Positions 37,011 through 49,431 of a stretch of 64,000 nt of DNA are shown in pieces. This DNA is from Caprella mutica (Eukaryota; Arthropoda; Malacostraca; Amphipoda; Caprellidae): contig CANNZV010000520.1 of NCBI GenBank assembly GCA_947561585.1, positions 1 to 64,000 on the forward strand. Reading direction: 5' to 3'. Positions within the stretch are counted from its first letter, which is position 1, and each line of letters opens with the position of its first letter. The notes beneath the pieces are model-generated. The model saw nothing but the letters and a program-made list of their open reading frames with translations. It made no database searches and was not told where the DNA came from. The translations under genes and the position numbers were made by a program.

Positions 37011-37847
37011 GGACCCACTATCCCAGTAAACAATGCGGCATCGAAATGACATCATCTGGATACAAGGCTTTTCTCGAAATGAATTCGAAAGAAGAGTTAG
37101 AATCCGCTCTCTGACATCGTTTTGGCTTCGATTCGAAGATGCCGTGCACCACTAGACGGCATCGACAATACGTGTATTTCGAGATGAAAAGTCACAAATT
37201 ATGCGTCGAATAGACGTTAATAAAAAGAAGCAAACCTTTGCTACTACCATAGGGAATCTGTATCGAACCGACGTCCCATTATATATCTAATATGCTTCGA
37301 AACTATATCCACTCGATATCCAATCAGCAAATAAATTCTAATATTAAAATTGAATCTTATACTTTATTGCATATAATTTACTTAGGTTGAGTACAAATCA
37401 ATTTAAATAATGTTAAATATAAACAAAATGGAAAAAAAATAAGTGACTTGTCCGAGAATCGAACCTGCATCCATGCAGATATCCTGCGGTCAGGTACATG
37501 TACCTTGGTACTGTGCTACCGTGAATGCTTTATACCAAAAAAAATTCATCTTCAAGGACTTAATTTGAGATACTTTTAAGTGAATATTACTATATAGACA
37601 AAAACCGCTTTTATAACCAAAATCACAACTTATTCTTATTACAAATTGTACATAATAAGATGGTCAAATTTTTAAAAAATTGTAACTCCTCAAAATTCAA
37701 ATTAAAGAAAATGTTCTGAGGCCATGACTTAACTATATAAAGATGAAAGCTCTGTGATGAAATTTCAATGAAAAAATTAAAATTTGACCATAGATTAAGT
37801 CTCACTCAGTATATATAGGTGAGTAATTAGTTCACTCGACTAATGAA
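37011..37847. other. Intergenic with a tRNA-like SINE fragment
   Basis: Apart from the tRNA-like segment at 37441-37520 nothing is recognised. 37025-37255 has CATCGAAATGAC / TCGAATCGA-type motifs that partly recur near 38240-38285. Confidence 0.4.
37441..37520 (-). repeat. tRNA-derived SINE head or tRNA pseudogene
   Basis: On the minus strand there is an A-box-like GGTAGCACAGTACC and, 50 bases on, a B-box GGTTCGATTCTCGG. The T-stem and acceptor stem do not pair properly, so it is not a working tRNA. Confidence 0.6.
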
Positions 37848-38065
37848 GGACCTGAGTTATGAAATGCACCTCGGAGTTATGAAGTATTTTCAAATTATTT
37901 TCAATCATATAAAACGATATACGTCATGAATTCCGTCCTAGTTCTCACTCAAATACCGTAATTTTCTCCAAGATTTTAATCATAGAAAACAATCAGTGTC
38001 CCTGAGCTATGAAGTGGCTCTGAGTTATGAATAAACAAAAATTTAATAACTCAGGAGTTTCACTG
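37848..38065. mobile_element. Tc1/mariner-type MITE, second copy, truncated
   Basis: Inverted relative to 7409-7675. The right end, read inward, is CAGTGAAACTCCTGAGTTAT and it is followed by TA. The interior shares CCTTGGAGAAAATTACGG-like blocks and the repeated ATAACTCAG motif. The left terminus is lost. Confidence 0.7.
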
Positions 38066-38420
38066 TATTTTTATAAGATATCTATCTATTGATTTCGTTA
38101 CTAATTTTCGATGTATTAAAATATATATTGATTCGACATCTAAAATAGAAGGAGATTTATGATGTCGATTTCAGGGTTTTTTCATGTATCGATTCGATTA
38201 AAATTAATAAATAAATTTAGATATCCGCTGTCCCAGCTTTGAATTCGACATAAGAAGATATCGAATCGATAGACCGTTGTTTATAGGGATACTAGGTATC
38301 ATAAATGGACAATGCCAGACATTTTCCGAGGTGGGTACTCCTACCAGACAACCCAAAAAAGTGAGATAGACCAACTGAAAACCGAAACAAATTACAACAT
38401 GCCAGATGCTCCGACAAATC

Positions 38421-39394
38421 ACTTGAGTTTGGAAAAAAAATTTGTCCAGGCGAACACGTACAATCTCATTCCTACCTGAGTTCGCCTCCAACCGAGAGCA
38501 ATATGAATATAAGTGAAAATTTTAAGTCCGTGTTCTCGATTCTGTATTATAATTCATTGGAAAAAAAATTCATATGTTGTCGTTGCTAAGTACTATCTAA
38601 TAATTTAGCGATTTTAGTAACAATCATGGATTAAAGAAATGCTTACCTATAGGTACTTATCTAGTCGATATAGAATACAAATGATTGAAACGTTTTTTTT
38701 ACGCGGAGATAGGTACAATTGAAAAAAAAAGAAGGGAGAAGAAATAATGGAACCGTAGTTCTATTTGAGAATAGGTTTCTATGTTCTCACATGATTGGCA
38801 CGTGGCATTCAGTCTGACTGGAGATTTGGTACAGGAAGGGTGTGCCCTTTTCTCCGTGCGTATCAAATCATCTTTGATTGGTGCTCAAAGAGTGAATAAT
38901 AGTAACATTTTGTTACTTGCCTGAAGGTAGGCACTGTAAGTACCTGTGTGTATTGGTTTTAGTTTACTTTGGAAATAAACTACGCAGTGTTTACTTTGTT
39001 GATAACAATAAGCCAGTTGCGGTTTGCGATTTTTGCTTCCTAAAACTTCTTGTGTGTTTGCATAGTGAAGAGTGTTACCGGTTACCATTATCACGGTTGT
39101 GGGTCACAACCTAGGTGGCGTTAAGGTGCGGTTGCAATGGGCTGGTAGGAGACCGTATTAGAATTTCTGGGAACTTGCAACTAGGTTGTACATTTGATTA
39201 GCTTTCGCTGACTAACCAGTGACTTCATATTGACATCACAGCATCAGCTTAGGGATCTGGTAACTGTGTTGGTCTTACAGGAACATGGTTTGCTTAATTA
39301 TAGTTAAGAAAGGCATGATGGAACCTAAATCAGTGAGATTTTGTGGAAAAATGATACTCTCTGAATGATACAAATTAAATGGAGAAAGAAATGA
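38421..39394. other. Intergenic
   Basis: No supported gene. Several frames of 60-95 codons without motifs. Confidence 0.4.
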
Positions 39395-39482
39395 AGTGGT
39401 GTTTCCGGGACTCGAACTCGCCACTTGTTGACTCCTGTTTGCGATGCTAACCACTCGACCATGCCACTCGACCACCGTGGAC
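39395..39482 (-). repeat. tRNA-Ser/Leu-like SINE head
   Basis: On the minus strand there is an A-box TGGTCGAGTGGTTAGCAT and a B-box GAGTTCGAGTCCCGG about 35 bases later, as in class-II-like tRNAs. The stems are imperfect and the GGTCGAGTGG motif is duplicated just upstream. The tail (towards 39300) is AT-rich. A SINE is the best reading. Confidence 0.65.
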
Positions 39483-39627
39483 ATAGTATAAACAGGACTT
39501 AGAATGAACTTTATGCTATATGATAACTCAAGTGCATCTTTAAGTTATCATCGATAAATATAATTTCATATTTCATAGATTATATCTTTCTTTCTTCCTT
39601 TTATAATCGTTTCTTTTATTATTCATA

Positions 39628-40250
39628 GGGGATCAACTATTTTTCACTAATTCCTGGAATATTCCCTCGATATCGATAGGGGATCAATTTTTTTTCTGTA
39701 ATTTCTGGAATATTCCCTCGAAAAAGTTAAGATATCAACTAATTTCCACTAATTCTTGGAATATTCCCTCGATATCGTTAGGAGATAAACTAATTTTCAC
39801 TAATTCCTGGAATATTCCCTCGATATCGGAAGGGGATCAACTAGATTTCATCAATTCCTGGGATATTCCCTCGAAATCGATAGTGGATTAACTAATTTTA
39901 ATTTATTCCTGTAATATCCCCTCTGTATCGTTGGAAGATCAAGTAATTTTCACTAATTCCTGGAATATTCCCTCGATATCATTAGTGGTTCAACTAATTT
40001 TCACTAATTCCTGGAATATTCCCTCGATATCGTTAGAGGATTAACTAATTTTTACTAATTCCTGGGATATTCCCTCGAAATCAATATGGGATAAACTAAT
40101 TTCTTACTAATACCTCAAATATTCCCTCGATATCGTTAGGGGATCAACTAATTCTCACTAATTCTGGAATATTCCTTCGATATCGTTAGTGGATCAACTA
40201 ATTTTCCATAATCCTAGGAATTTTCCCTCGATATCATTTAACGATAGGAG
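39628..40250. repeat. Minisatellite, about 53-bp unit, eleven or twelve copies
   Basis: Units follow the pattern GGGGATCAACTAATTTTCAC, TAATTCCTGGAATATTCCCT, CGATATCGTTA with substitutions and small indels between copies. The motif GGAATATTCC at its core is itself palindromic. Degenerate past 40250. Confidence 0.9.
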
Positions 40251-41910
40251 ATAATGAGGGAATATATAGATATCGATGGCCGGAATGTTCTGGGAATATC
40301 TCAATGTTACCTGGGATATACATATAATTCCCAAGAACAAGAGAAGAAGTACAACAAGCTGAACAAATTTAGGGTATGCACTCACTCACCCTTATTATGC
40401 CATTGGTGTGATTGATAGAACTTTGATTCGATCCTGACAATTACATTGTAAATGTATTTCAAATTGATACATTATAAAGGTAAAAAGTTCAACAGCTATT
40501 CACAATATAGTAAGAGCATGTTGAATCAGCACTTTTCAATAATCGGCACCTACCCGTAAAATAATTAGATCCTCTCAAATATATCACGCTGACACATCAC
40601 TACTTTCAATTGGTTTTTGTTTCAGCCAAAAACGAGAAAGGAAATTAAATACAACTAACTAATTGAGACAACCAAGGAGAGGGGCAAATTCAACAATGCT
40701 TGAATATACATGAAGATTTTTGCATATAATTTTCTCTATAAGAACAATATCGTGGTGGAAAATTCGTCACGGACAATTTTATGCTATTATCCTATATGTA
40801 TATTTATATATATTTATTTTCCACAATTTTTTTAGCAATCTAAAAAATCTTCAAATTACATCAGTAGATTTTTGAGTTGGTTTGATCCGAAGATTTTAGG
40901 TTTGTATAAATTACTCGTATTGTTGATAACAAGTTTTGATAATATTTTATAAATAAATTGTTTTTATTTATTTATTTCAAATATTTATTTATTTCAAAAT
41001 GTGGACTTATTTATTTCAAAATGTGGACTTATTTATTTCATAATAATGGAAGATTACAAATTCATTAGAAAAATCATTGGTATTTTAGATACCAAGTTAA
41101 ATAAATATTGCATCATTATTATTTGGAAGAAATGGATTATATGGTGAATTTCTTGGCGAAGTGGAATATGAAATTTATTAATCATATGAAATATTGCGAA
41201 AAGGAAAAGATAGGGACGAACAGGTAATTCAACAGATAGCAGCTGTCAGATAATTATATCTACCAGGCGAATGGAGAGAAGGTGGGAAGAAGGCGACGAA
41301 TTGTCCACAAAGTAACCAATTCATGTAAATCATACAGCCTTATATTCAAATCATTGTATGTTCGCTACTCGTCCATGGCTTACTTGATATTATATTAGGT
41401 AAGCCATGCATATTAAGCCACGTATATTAAGTAAGCAATGTATATTAAGCCACGTACATTAAGTAAGCCATGACTCGTTTTATTACCTTCGCAAAAAGTG
41501 GAAAGTTATATTTTAGGCGGTATTTATTTATTTATTTATCATTTTGTTATTTGCATAACTCAAAAAATATTCAACCAAATTGCTTGAAATTTGGTTGGAT
41601 GATTGGTCAATATCCAAGAATCAAGTGGTTAGTTTTTGGGAATTATTATAAGTTTACAGGTCAAATATCAGGTTCAAGGCCATTTATAACTCAACAAGTG
41701 TACTTGCCCGTTAAGATTAACGGGTTCTCAATTAATTGCATCACCATCAATATCTGTGTAATTTTAACTATCCACATTTATGGTGCATGCCTTCATATTT
41801 AGCTAAAGCTTATTAATTGAATAATGACGATAATATTACAGTATAGCCATAGAGTATATAAATTTTAATGGTAGAATTTGACTAATTGGTCTCCTTCTGG
41901 GAAATCTTAC
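40251..41910. other. AT-rich intergenic with short repeats
   Basis: 41380-41470 is a short array of GTATATTAAG(C/T)(A/C)A units. 41560-41700 is a unit of the dispersed repeat found at 16060-16620 (CAACCAAATTGCTTGAAATT). Nothing else recognised. Confidence 0.45.
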
Positions 41911-42321
41911 TAAATTTATGAAGTGAAGCACAAGATAAACGACGAAAAAGTTGTAGATCCTTTATTTTTAGAGCTTTCGAGTAATAGAATATTCATTATC
42001 AATAACCTAATTAAGACTAATTTTAAAGAAATATTTAGAAATAAGAAGTATTTTGGATACCGAAATTAATAAAGTCACCTAAATAGTTAATACAAATAAA
42101 ATTTAAAATAAAGAAATTTCTTTATTTTAAATTTTATTTGTATTAACTATTTAGGTGACTTTATTAATTTCGGTATCCAAAATACTTCTTATTTCTATAT
42201 ATTTCTTTAAAATTAGTCTTAATTAGGTTATTGATAATGAATATTCTATTACTCGAAAGCTCTAAAAATAAAGGATGTACAACTTTTTCGTCGTTTCTCT
42301 TGTGCTTCACTTCATAAATTT
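41911..42321. repeat. Long near-perfect palindrome, arms about 205 bp, no spacer
   Basis: The two halves are reverse complements with only a handful of differences (for example GATAAACGACG against GAGAAACGACG, and TTAGAAATAAG against TATAGAAATAAG). The centre AATAAAGAAATTTCTTTATT is a perfect palindrome at about 42107-42126. There is no coding region and no recognisable transposon end. Confidence 0.92.
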
Positions 42322-42652
42322 GGTAGAATTTGTAAATGGTTCTTACAAGTTTACATTGCTGATTTTTAATAATTTTTAATTCAGTTACTTAATCAGTTAT
42401 TACACTCGTATAAGAATGGTATTCATGCTACCACTTGTTAACATATTTGGCTTAGTTTCTGAATATTATTTAAAAGCGTGCCAGAACACAGACAGACAGA
42501 CAAATAAAGATAAGGAAACTATATATGGAGGGTGATAGCTCAAAAAGTATTCGACTCTATTGCTTGGAATTTGATGGAATGATTGATCATTATCAAGGAG
42601 CCAGTTTATTAGATTTTGGGAGCAAACATGTCAAATTTCAGGGACATTATAA
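42322..42652. other. Intergenic, one dispersed-repeat unit
   Basis: 42535-42640 matches the roughly 110-base dispersed repeat (TATTCGACTCTATTGCTTGG...). Ends at the TTATAA that borders the next element. Confidence 0.45.
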
Positions 42653-43005
42653 AGCTTGTCACCCACCTAATCGGAAACGACGCATCGGAACGGACACGAA
42701 GCATCAGCCAAAAATCTAACCCATACATTTGAACGTGCTAACGCACACCTGCTCGGATCGGAACGGAAACGACGCTGATATCTTTGAAAGAATATTTTTC
42801 TGATAGTTCTGATGCGTCCGAGAGATTGCGAATGCGCAGAACGGTGTTTGGAAAGGCTTGGATGGAGATGGAAGATTGGAATAGGTATGAATCTCCTACT
42901 GCGTGATGAATGCGTAAATATTAGTACATAATCAATTAGTTTCATTTAATTAACTTTATGATTATAAATCAGATAACGAAAAGTTATTGAAATAAGAAGA
43001 ATAAC

Positions 43006-43795
43006 ATTTCATTTACATAAATTTCATTTACATAAATTTCATTTACATAAATTTCATTTACATAAATTTCATTTACATAAATTTCATTTACATAGATTTC
43101 ATTTACATAGATTTCATTTACATAAATTTCATTTACATAAATTTCATTTACATAAATTTCATTTACATAAATTTCATTTACATAAATTTCATTTACATAA
43201 ATTTCATTTACATAAATTTCATTTACATAAATTTCATTTACATAAATTTCATTTACATAAATTTCATTTACATAAATTTCATTTACATAAATTTCATTTA
43301 CATAAATTTCATTTACATAAATTTCATTTACATAAATTTCATTTACATAAATTTCATTTACATAAATTTCATTTACATAAATTTCATTTACATAAATTTC
43401 ATTTACATAAATTTCATTTACATAAATTTCATTTACATAAATTTCATTTACATAAATTTCATTTACATAAATTTCATTTACATAAATTTCATTTACATAA
43501 ATTTCATTTACATAAATTTCATTTACATAAATTTCATTTACATAAATTTCATTTACATAAATTTCATTTACATAAATTTCATTTACATAAATTTCATTTA
43601 CATAAATTTCATTTACATAAATTTCATTTACATAAATTTCATTTACATAAATTTCATTTACATAAATTTCATTTACATAAATTTCATTTACATAAATTTC
43701 ATTTACATAAATTTCATTTACATAAATTTCATTTACATAAATTTCATTTACATAAATTTCATTTACATAAATTTCATTTACATAAATTTCATTTA
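43006..43795. repeat. 15-bp minisatellite, left array (about 53 units)
   Basis: Tandem ATTTCATTTACATAA, almost invariant, with two consecutive CATAG variants near 43095-43110. It ends after ATTTCATTTA at 43795 where the LINE tail begins. Confidence 0.98.
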
Positions 43796-44099
43796 AGGAT
43801 AAGGATAAGGATAAGGATATTTATTGAAGAAAAGTAATAAAAAACAATACAGTTCTACAAGCCGATATATAATTTCTTATTAATAAGAAATTTTCGGGCA
43901 AGGTTAAAACAAGAGACAGGAATGGTTTTATCCTGTCATAAAATATATGCGACATTTACACTAAATAGATAATATTTTTGTATTAGACCTAAATGATTGC
44001 ACAGACAGAGAAAACACACCAAAAGCTACAAATGATAAAGATAAGAATACACAAACTTACAATTATTAACAACAAGTCACAGATCACAATGTACCTAAA

Positions 44100-47061
44100 C
44101 TAATTATGATCAGCATATTTGGCAAGATAGTACTTTTTAAGAGTTGATTTAAAGATATTCAAAGAGTTAATAGTTTTTATATTTGGAGGTAGAGACTGCC
44201 ACAGTTTAGCTGCAGAAAAATGAACACTGTGCTCCGTTAAAGTTAACCTGTGACGACCTATAACTGGATCAGAAGCATGCCTAGTTTCATAGGGTAAGTT
44301 GGAGTAGTTAAAATTAGTTCTATTTCTAAACAAATACACAAGCAATAAATAATTATGGAGATCATCTAATTTCAAAATACCAGTGATATAAAAAAGGGGG
44401 TCAGTGTGGGCTAAGTACTCGCTACCGGTGATGATTCTTATTACTCGTTTTTGGAGCATCTCAATAGTATGCAAATGAACACCATAAGTTTCACCCCATA
44501 GAATATTTCCGTACATTAGATAAGGGTAGAACAGACTATAGTACAAACTGATTAAAGACTTTTGTGGTAGGAACTCTCTTACTTTGTATATAATGCCAGT
44601 CACCTTAGACAACTTTCTACACACTATATCAATATGATCTCTATACTTCAGTCTGCTATCAATGGTAAGACCAAGAAATGATACACTCTCTGAGAAGTCC
44701 ACTCGGACATCATTCACAATCAGACTGCGTGAGAGGTCGACATCATACATTCTATTCGAGAAAAGGACCGCACCAGTTTTTTCAGCATTCAGTGCCAATC
44801 TGTTTGAAATAGACCACGATGAGATAGACTCCAGCTCCCTATTCAGAAGACTACATAATTCCTGGAAATTTGAACCTGCAGCAGAGATAGTTGTATCATC
44901 AGCAAATAAGATAGATTTCAAGAAAGGCGAGATATTGGAAAATTCATTGACATACAAAATAAACAAAAGCGGCCCCAACACACTTCCCTGAGGTACACCA
45001 ATCGAAATACTACCATAACGCGAATAAGAACTGCCGACTTTAACACACTGTCTACGGTTTTCCAAGTAACTCCTAAACCAATTAAGAGTCACACCACGAA
45101 CACCATAGGCTTCCAGTTTGGAAAGCAAAATACTGTGTTTAACGGTATCAAATGCTTTTGAATCATCAATAAAGACACCAAGGACGTGCTTACGATCTTC
45201 CAAATTTTCACAGATGTGCTCAGAAAAGTTCACAATCGCATCCACCGTCGACAGACCTTTGCGGAATCCATATTGCTTGTCACTGACAACATGAAAACGA
45301 TCAGTGAAAGAAATCAAACGCTTGGCAACACATTTTTCAAATATCTTGCTAAATAATGGAAGAATCGAAATTGGTCGGTAGTTACTAATATCAGTTTTGT
45401 CACCTTTTTTAAATATTGGTATAACACAAGCATCCTCAAAGATATCAGGAAAAACCCCACACGAAACAGACATGTTCACAACAATAGAAAGTGGATAACT
45501 CAAAATGGAACCACAAGACTTCAACACCTTCACCGAAATAGTATCAATATCATACTTAGTATTTTTCAAAGACAAGATAACATCACTTACTTCATTTTCT
45601 GATACTGGATCGAAGAACAGTGAATGAACATTATAATTGATGAAGGAAAGTGGGTTAGCAGAAGAGGCTGGCAGTGACTCACTAAGCACGGATGCAGCCG
45701 AACAAAAATGATCATTGAAACACTGGGCGATATCCATGGGGTCAGAAATAACATTACCATCCCTATTAACAGATTCAATTACATGCTTAGTACCACCAAA
45801 TGAAACAAGTTTTCGTAAATATATCCAAGTTCTTTTCATATCGTTAATGCTACTCTGAAATCGGTTTCTATGGTAAACTACCTTAGCTTTATGCACAATA
45901 CCATTAACAAAATTACGAACTTTTCTATTTTCAGCCTCGGATATTTGACCCAGCTTGCATTTTTTAAAGCAAATAGATTTATACTTAATTTGTCGTAGTA
46001 TATCAGATGTAAGCCACGGTTTACAAATACGTTTTTTACTTATCCTCTTCTTTTTCAGTGGAAAACATTTACAATAAATATCGTTAATAGTTTTCAGCAG
46101 ATACACAGTAGCATTGTTGACATCAGTAAACCCATTCAAATGATCCCAGTTAATAGACAATATTTCATTCTTAAATTCAGCAATCGTTACATCATTAACA
46201 AGACGAAACTTAACTTCAACTAAATCATCTAGTCTTCCACCCATTAACATTTCCCTAGATAGAGTTATAAAAGTAGTACAGTGATCAGTTATATTATCCA
46301 AGATAATGCCAACACAATTACTGTAATTAGAAGAAAAGTTTATCCAAATATGGTCAAGCAAAGATGGTACATGGTTCAAATTTGAAGAGGGAAACCTAGT
46401 AGGTTTGGTAATAACCGGCACATAGTTAAATGCTCTCATAAGAGCAGCAAAATAAGTTGTGTCATTATTGTCAAGAGCAAGCAAATTTATATTAAGGTCA
46501 CCCAACAAACAGACATCACGTTTAAAAAAGTTACGAGATAGTATATCACAAAGAGTTTTACAGAAGTTCAGTATACTATCGGAGTGAGGTCTGTATATAG
46601 CAATGACAAAAAATTCCAAGGATATAAGAGACACCTTTACTACACACGACTCTATAGTATTATTCACAATGGAAAACTCAACTATACTTACAGGTGGTAA
46701 ATACTTCGCGAACAAAAACAGATACTCCACCACTCCTCCTGCCACATCTAAAGGAGTGGAAAGACTTATAACCTTCCATATCTACAGGTTCACTGAGCCA
46801 CGTTTCTGTCAACACAATAATGTCTGGGTTAGCATTAATGGTAGACAAAAAACCTAGAAAAGAATCAAAAATTTTATCATAACTCCTAATATTCAAACTG
46901 AGAATAATAATATCATTGTTTGTAAATGTGTCCTTCACATTGCCAACCGAGTAATAAAGTGAATTCCTATCCCCAAGTCCAGGATAGAGTTGATTTATGA
47001 AGTTATCATCAGGATCTAAATCCCTAAATAAAGGCAAATTATCGTCTTGGACAGCAGTCAT
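44100..47061 (-). pseudogene. LINE ORF2: endonuclease and reverse transcriptase, one frameshift
   Basis: The N-terminal part (47061 to about 46690) begins MTAVQDDN and has the endonuclease motifs SLNIRS, IIVLTETWL and RSGGVSVFV. A one-base frame change at about 46690-46720 leads into an 881-codon open frame (46745-44100). Residues in that frame: LLGDLNINLL at 80-89, DHIW at 131, ITDH at 152 (rest of the endonuclease); SNYRPISILP at 454; FIDDSKAFDT at 525; GVPQGSVLGP at 583; FADDTT at 614 (polymerase catalytic Asp pair). The thumb and C-terminal region follow with LQKRVIRIITG. The FIDDSKAF box usually reads FLDLSKAF. Apart from the single shift the frame is intact, so the insertion is fairly young. 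CR1/L2 assignment is by sequence flavour and tail type. Confidence 0.93.
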
Positions 47062-47742
47062 AAGTAAATAAATACAAGGAAACAGCTTTGAAACTTACTA
47101 CAATGAAAAACAGTACCTAGAATACTAATTGAAATCACAAAATACATAATAGAGCACCTTAACAGGAATGACATGACTCAAATGAAACATATATACAAAA
47201 GGAGTCATATTTGATTCACAGAATGAGGCTAGCAGGTGGAGTTTAATTAAACATAGTGAAACCCTATGCCCAGTACTTTGAACATAAAATGAACATAAGA
47301 ATTCAAAACAAAACATACAATTTAACATGAATAAACAAACTAGTAACGTACGCATGACTCCTGTGCACAATGAATGTAATGAATGAGTGAGTGTAAAAGC
47401 CTGTGTAAGTACAACCTGATAGTGCCGGTGATAAGTGAAACGTACATACAGGCTATCACCGCCTAAAGAATACGCACATAAGAAGGCACAATCACTGAAA
47501 AACTGAGTATATAATGAAATGAGCTTACTAAACTGAGTATAATAAATGAATATAGCAGTGGACCAATTGCAATAACAGAACAGATAAACAACTCTCCACC
47601 AAAACATAATCACATCACACATATAAGACCAAAATAACTCTATGCAATTAAGCAAGACACACAATACAAAAAATTCGGAAATCAATCCAATACCTAAACA
47701 ACATAAATTAGGTTCAGTTACCAGACAGGAATAGGTTGAAAG
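47062..47742 (-). other. ORF1-ORF2 spacer of the LINE with a 186-codon open frame
   Basis: The same strand holds an uninterrupted frame at 47685-47125 that is rich in Cys, Phe, Leu and Tyr and has no motif. The spacer is long for this group, where ORF1 and ORF2 usually lie close together. It may be a chance frame in non-coding sequence. Confidence 0.4.
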
Positions 47743-48022
47743 TCAAATGAAAGATTTTTCTCCAACCAGCTCATCGGAGGACATTTGAAATTCGCGATTA
47801 AATAATTCATCCAGCTTCTGCATACTGTTGATGAAAAGCTTCTGATCACGAGCAGATGAGTTAGGTGGTTTTAAGTAGACGAAGACCTTCCCATCTCGTG
47901 AACCACATCCAGTTATTTTCTGAGGAAATTTTTTCCTGGCCTGCCTCAATCTATAGAAAATTGAGGCTCGCATAGGAGTGAGATCATCATTAACGAAAAG
48001 ACCCGGCGGCTTTACATTACGG
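47743..48022 (-). pseudogene. LINE ORF1, C-terminal end only
   Basis: The frame is open from the truncation point to a stop at 47743: LFVNDDLTPMRASIFYRLRQ, then ARKKFPQKITGCGSRDGKVF and VYLKPP, then a coiled tail. The pattern NxxLTP...R.A+K....I.....+DGK+FV is that of the C-terminal domain shared by Jockey/CR1 ORF1 proteins and FP-type proteins. It binds nucleic acid in the RNP. Everything upstream was lost at insertion. Confidence 0.8.
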
Positions 48023-49431
48023 CATAAATTTCATTTACATAAATTTCATTTACATAAATTTCATTTACATAGATTTCATTTACATAAATTTCATTTACAT
48101 AAATTTCATTTACATAGATTTCATTTACATAAATTTCATTTACATAAATTTCATTTACATAAATTTCATTTACATAAATTTCATTTACATAAATTTCATT
48201 TACATAAATTTCATTTACATAAATTTCATTTACATAAATTTCATTTACATAAATTTCATTTACATAAATTTCATTTACATAAATTTCATTTACATAAATT
48301 TCATTTACATAAATTTCATTTACATAAATTTCATTTACATAAATTTCATTTACATAAATTTCATTTACATAAATTTCATTTACATAAATTTCATTTACAT
48401 AAATTTCATTTACATCATTTCATTTACATAAATTTCATTTACATAAATTTCATTTACATAAATTTCATTTACATAAATTTCATTTACATCATTTCATTTA
48501 CATCATTTCATTTACATAAATTTCATTTACATAAATTTCATTTACATAAATTTCATTTACATAAATTTCATTTACATAAATTTCATTTACATAAATTTCA
48601 TTTACATAAATTTCATTTACATAAATTTCATTTACATAAATTTCATTTACATAAATTTCATTTACATAAATTTCATTTACATAAATTTCATTTACATAAA
48701 TTTCATTTACATAAATTTCATTTACATAAATTTCATTTACATAAATTTCATTTACATAAATTTCATTTACATAAATTTCATTTACATAAATTTCATTTAC
48801 ATAAATTTCATTTACATAAATTTCATTTACATAAATTTCATTTACATAAATTTCATTTACATAAATTTCATTTACATCAATTTCATTTACATCAATTTCA
48901 TTTACATCAATTTCATTTACATCAATTTCATTTACATCAATTTCATTTACATCAATTTCATTTACATCAATTTCATTTACATCAATTTCATTTACATCAA
49001 TTTCATTTACATCAATTTCATTTACATCAATTTCATTTACATCAATTTCATTTACATCAATTTCATTTACATCAATTTCATTTACATCAATTTCATTTAC
49101 ATCAATTTCATTTACATCAATTTCATTTACATCAATTTCATTTACATCAATTTCATTTACATCAATTTCATTTACATCAATTTCATTTACATCAATTTCA
49201 TTTACATCAATTTCATTTACATCAATTTCATTTACATCAATTTCATTTACATCAATTTCATTTACATAAATTTCATTTACATAAATTTCATTTACATAAA
49301 TTTCATTTACATAAATTTCATTTACATAAATTTCATTTACATAAATTTCATTTACATACAATTCACTTACATACAATTCACTTACATACAATTCATTTGG
49401 ATACATTTTATTTGCATACATTTATTTGAAC
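48023..49431. repeat. 15-bp minisatellite, right array (about 94 units)
   Basis: Same unit and phase as the left array. CATAG variants occur near 48072 and 48117. Two short 14-base units (CATCATTTC) fall near 48416 and 48490-48510, shifting phase. A homogeneous block of about 25 CATCA-type units spans 48878-49262. Units decay from about 49350 (ACATACAATTCACTT) to 49431. Because 15 is a multiple of three, both strands give long meaningless open frames. Confidence 0.98.

Larger units (their letters stand above)
43796..48022 (-). mobile_element. 5'-truncated CR1/L2-like LINE inserted in the minisatellite
   Basis: On the minus strand it runs from the C-terminal part of ORF1 through ORF2 to a 3' tail of about four (TCCTTA) repeats at 43796-43820. 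A microsatellite tail instead of poly-A fits the CR1/L2/Daphne group. Minisatellite resumes at 48023 in exactly the phase in which it stops at 43795, which fixes both borders to the base. Confidence 0.92.

Noticed and set aside
39395..39482. Functional tRNA-Ser or tRNA-Leu gene
   Set aside because: A and B boxes are present but acceptor and T stems do not pair correctly. A SINE is more likely.
44662..44991. 109-codon plus-strand frame
   Set aside because: Shadow of the LINE reverse transcriptase on the other strand.
48498..49421. 307-codon antisense frame of repeated VNEIY/VNEID
   Set aside because: Same cause. Pure repeat translation.
47978..49429. 483-codon open frame of repeated FHLHK
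   Set aside because: A by-product of the 15-base minisatellite, whose unit length is a multiple of three. The opposite strand is equally open, and there is no start context or non-repeat domain.
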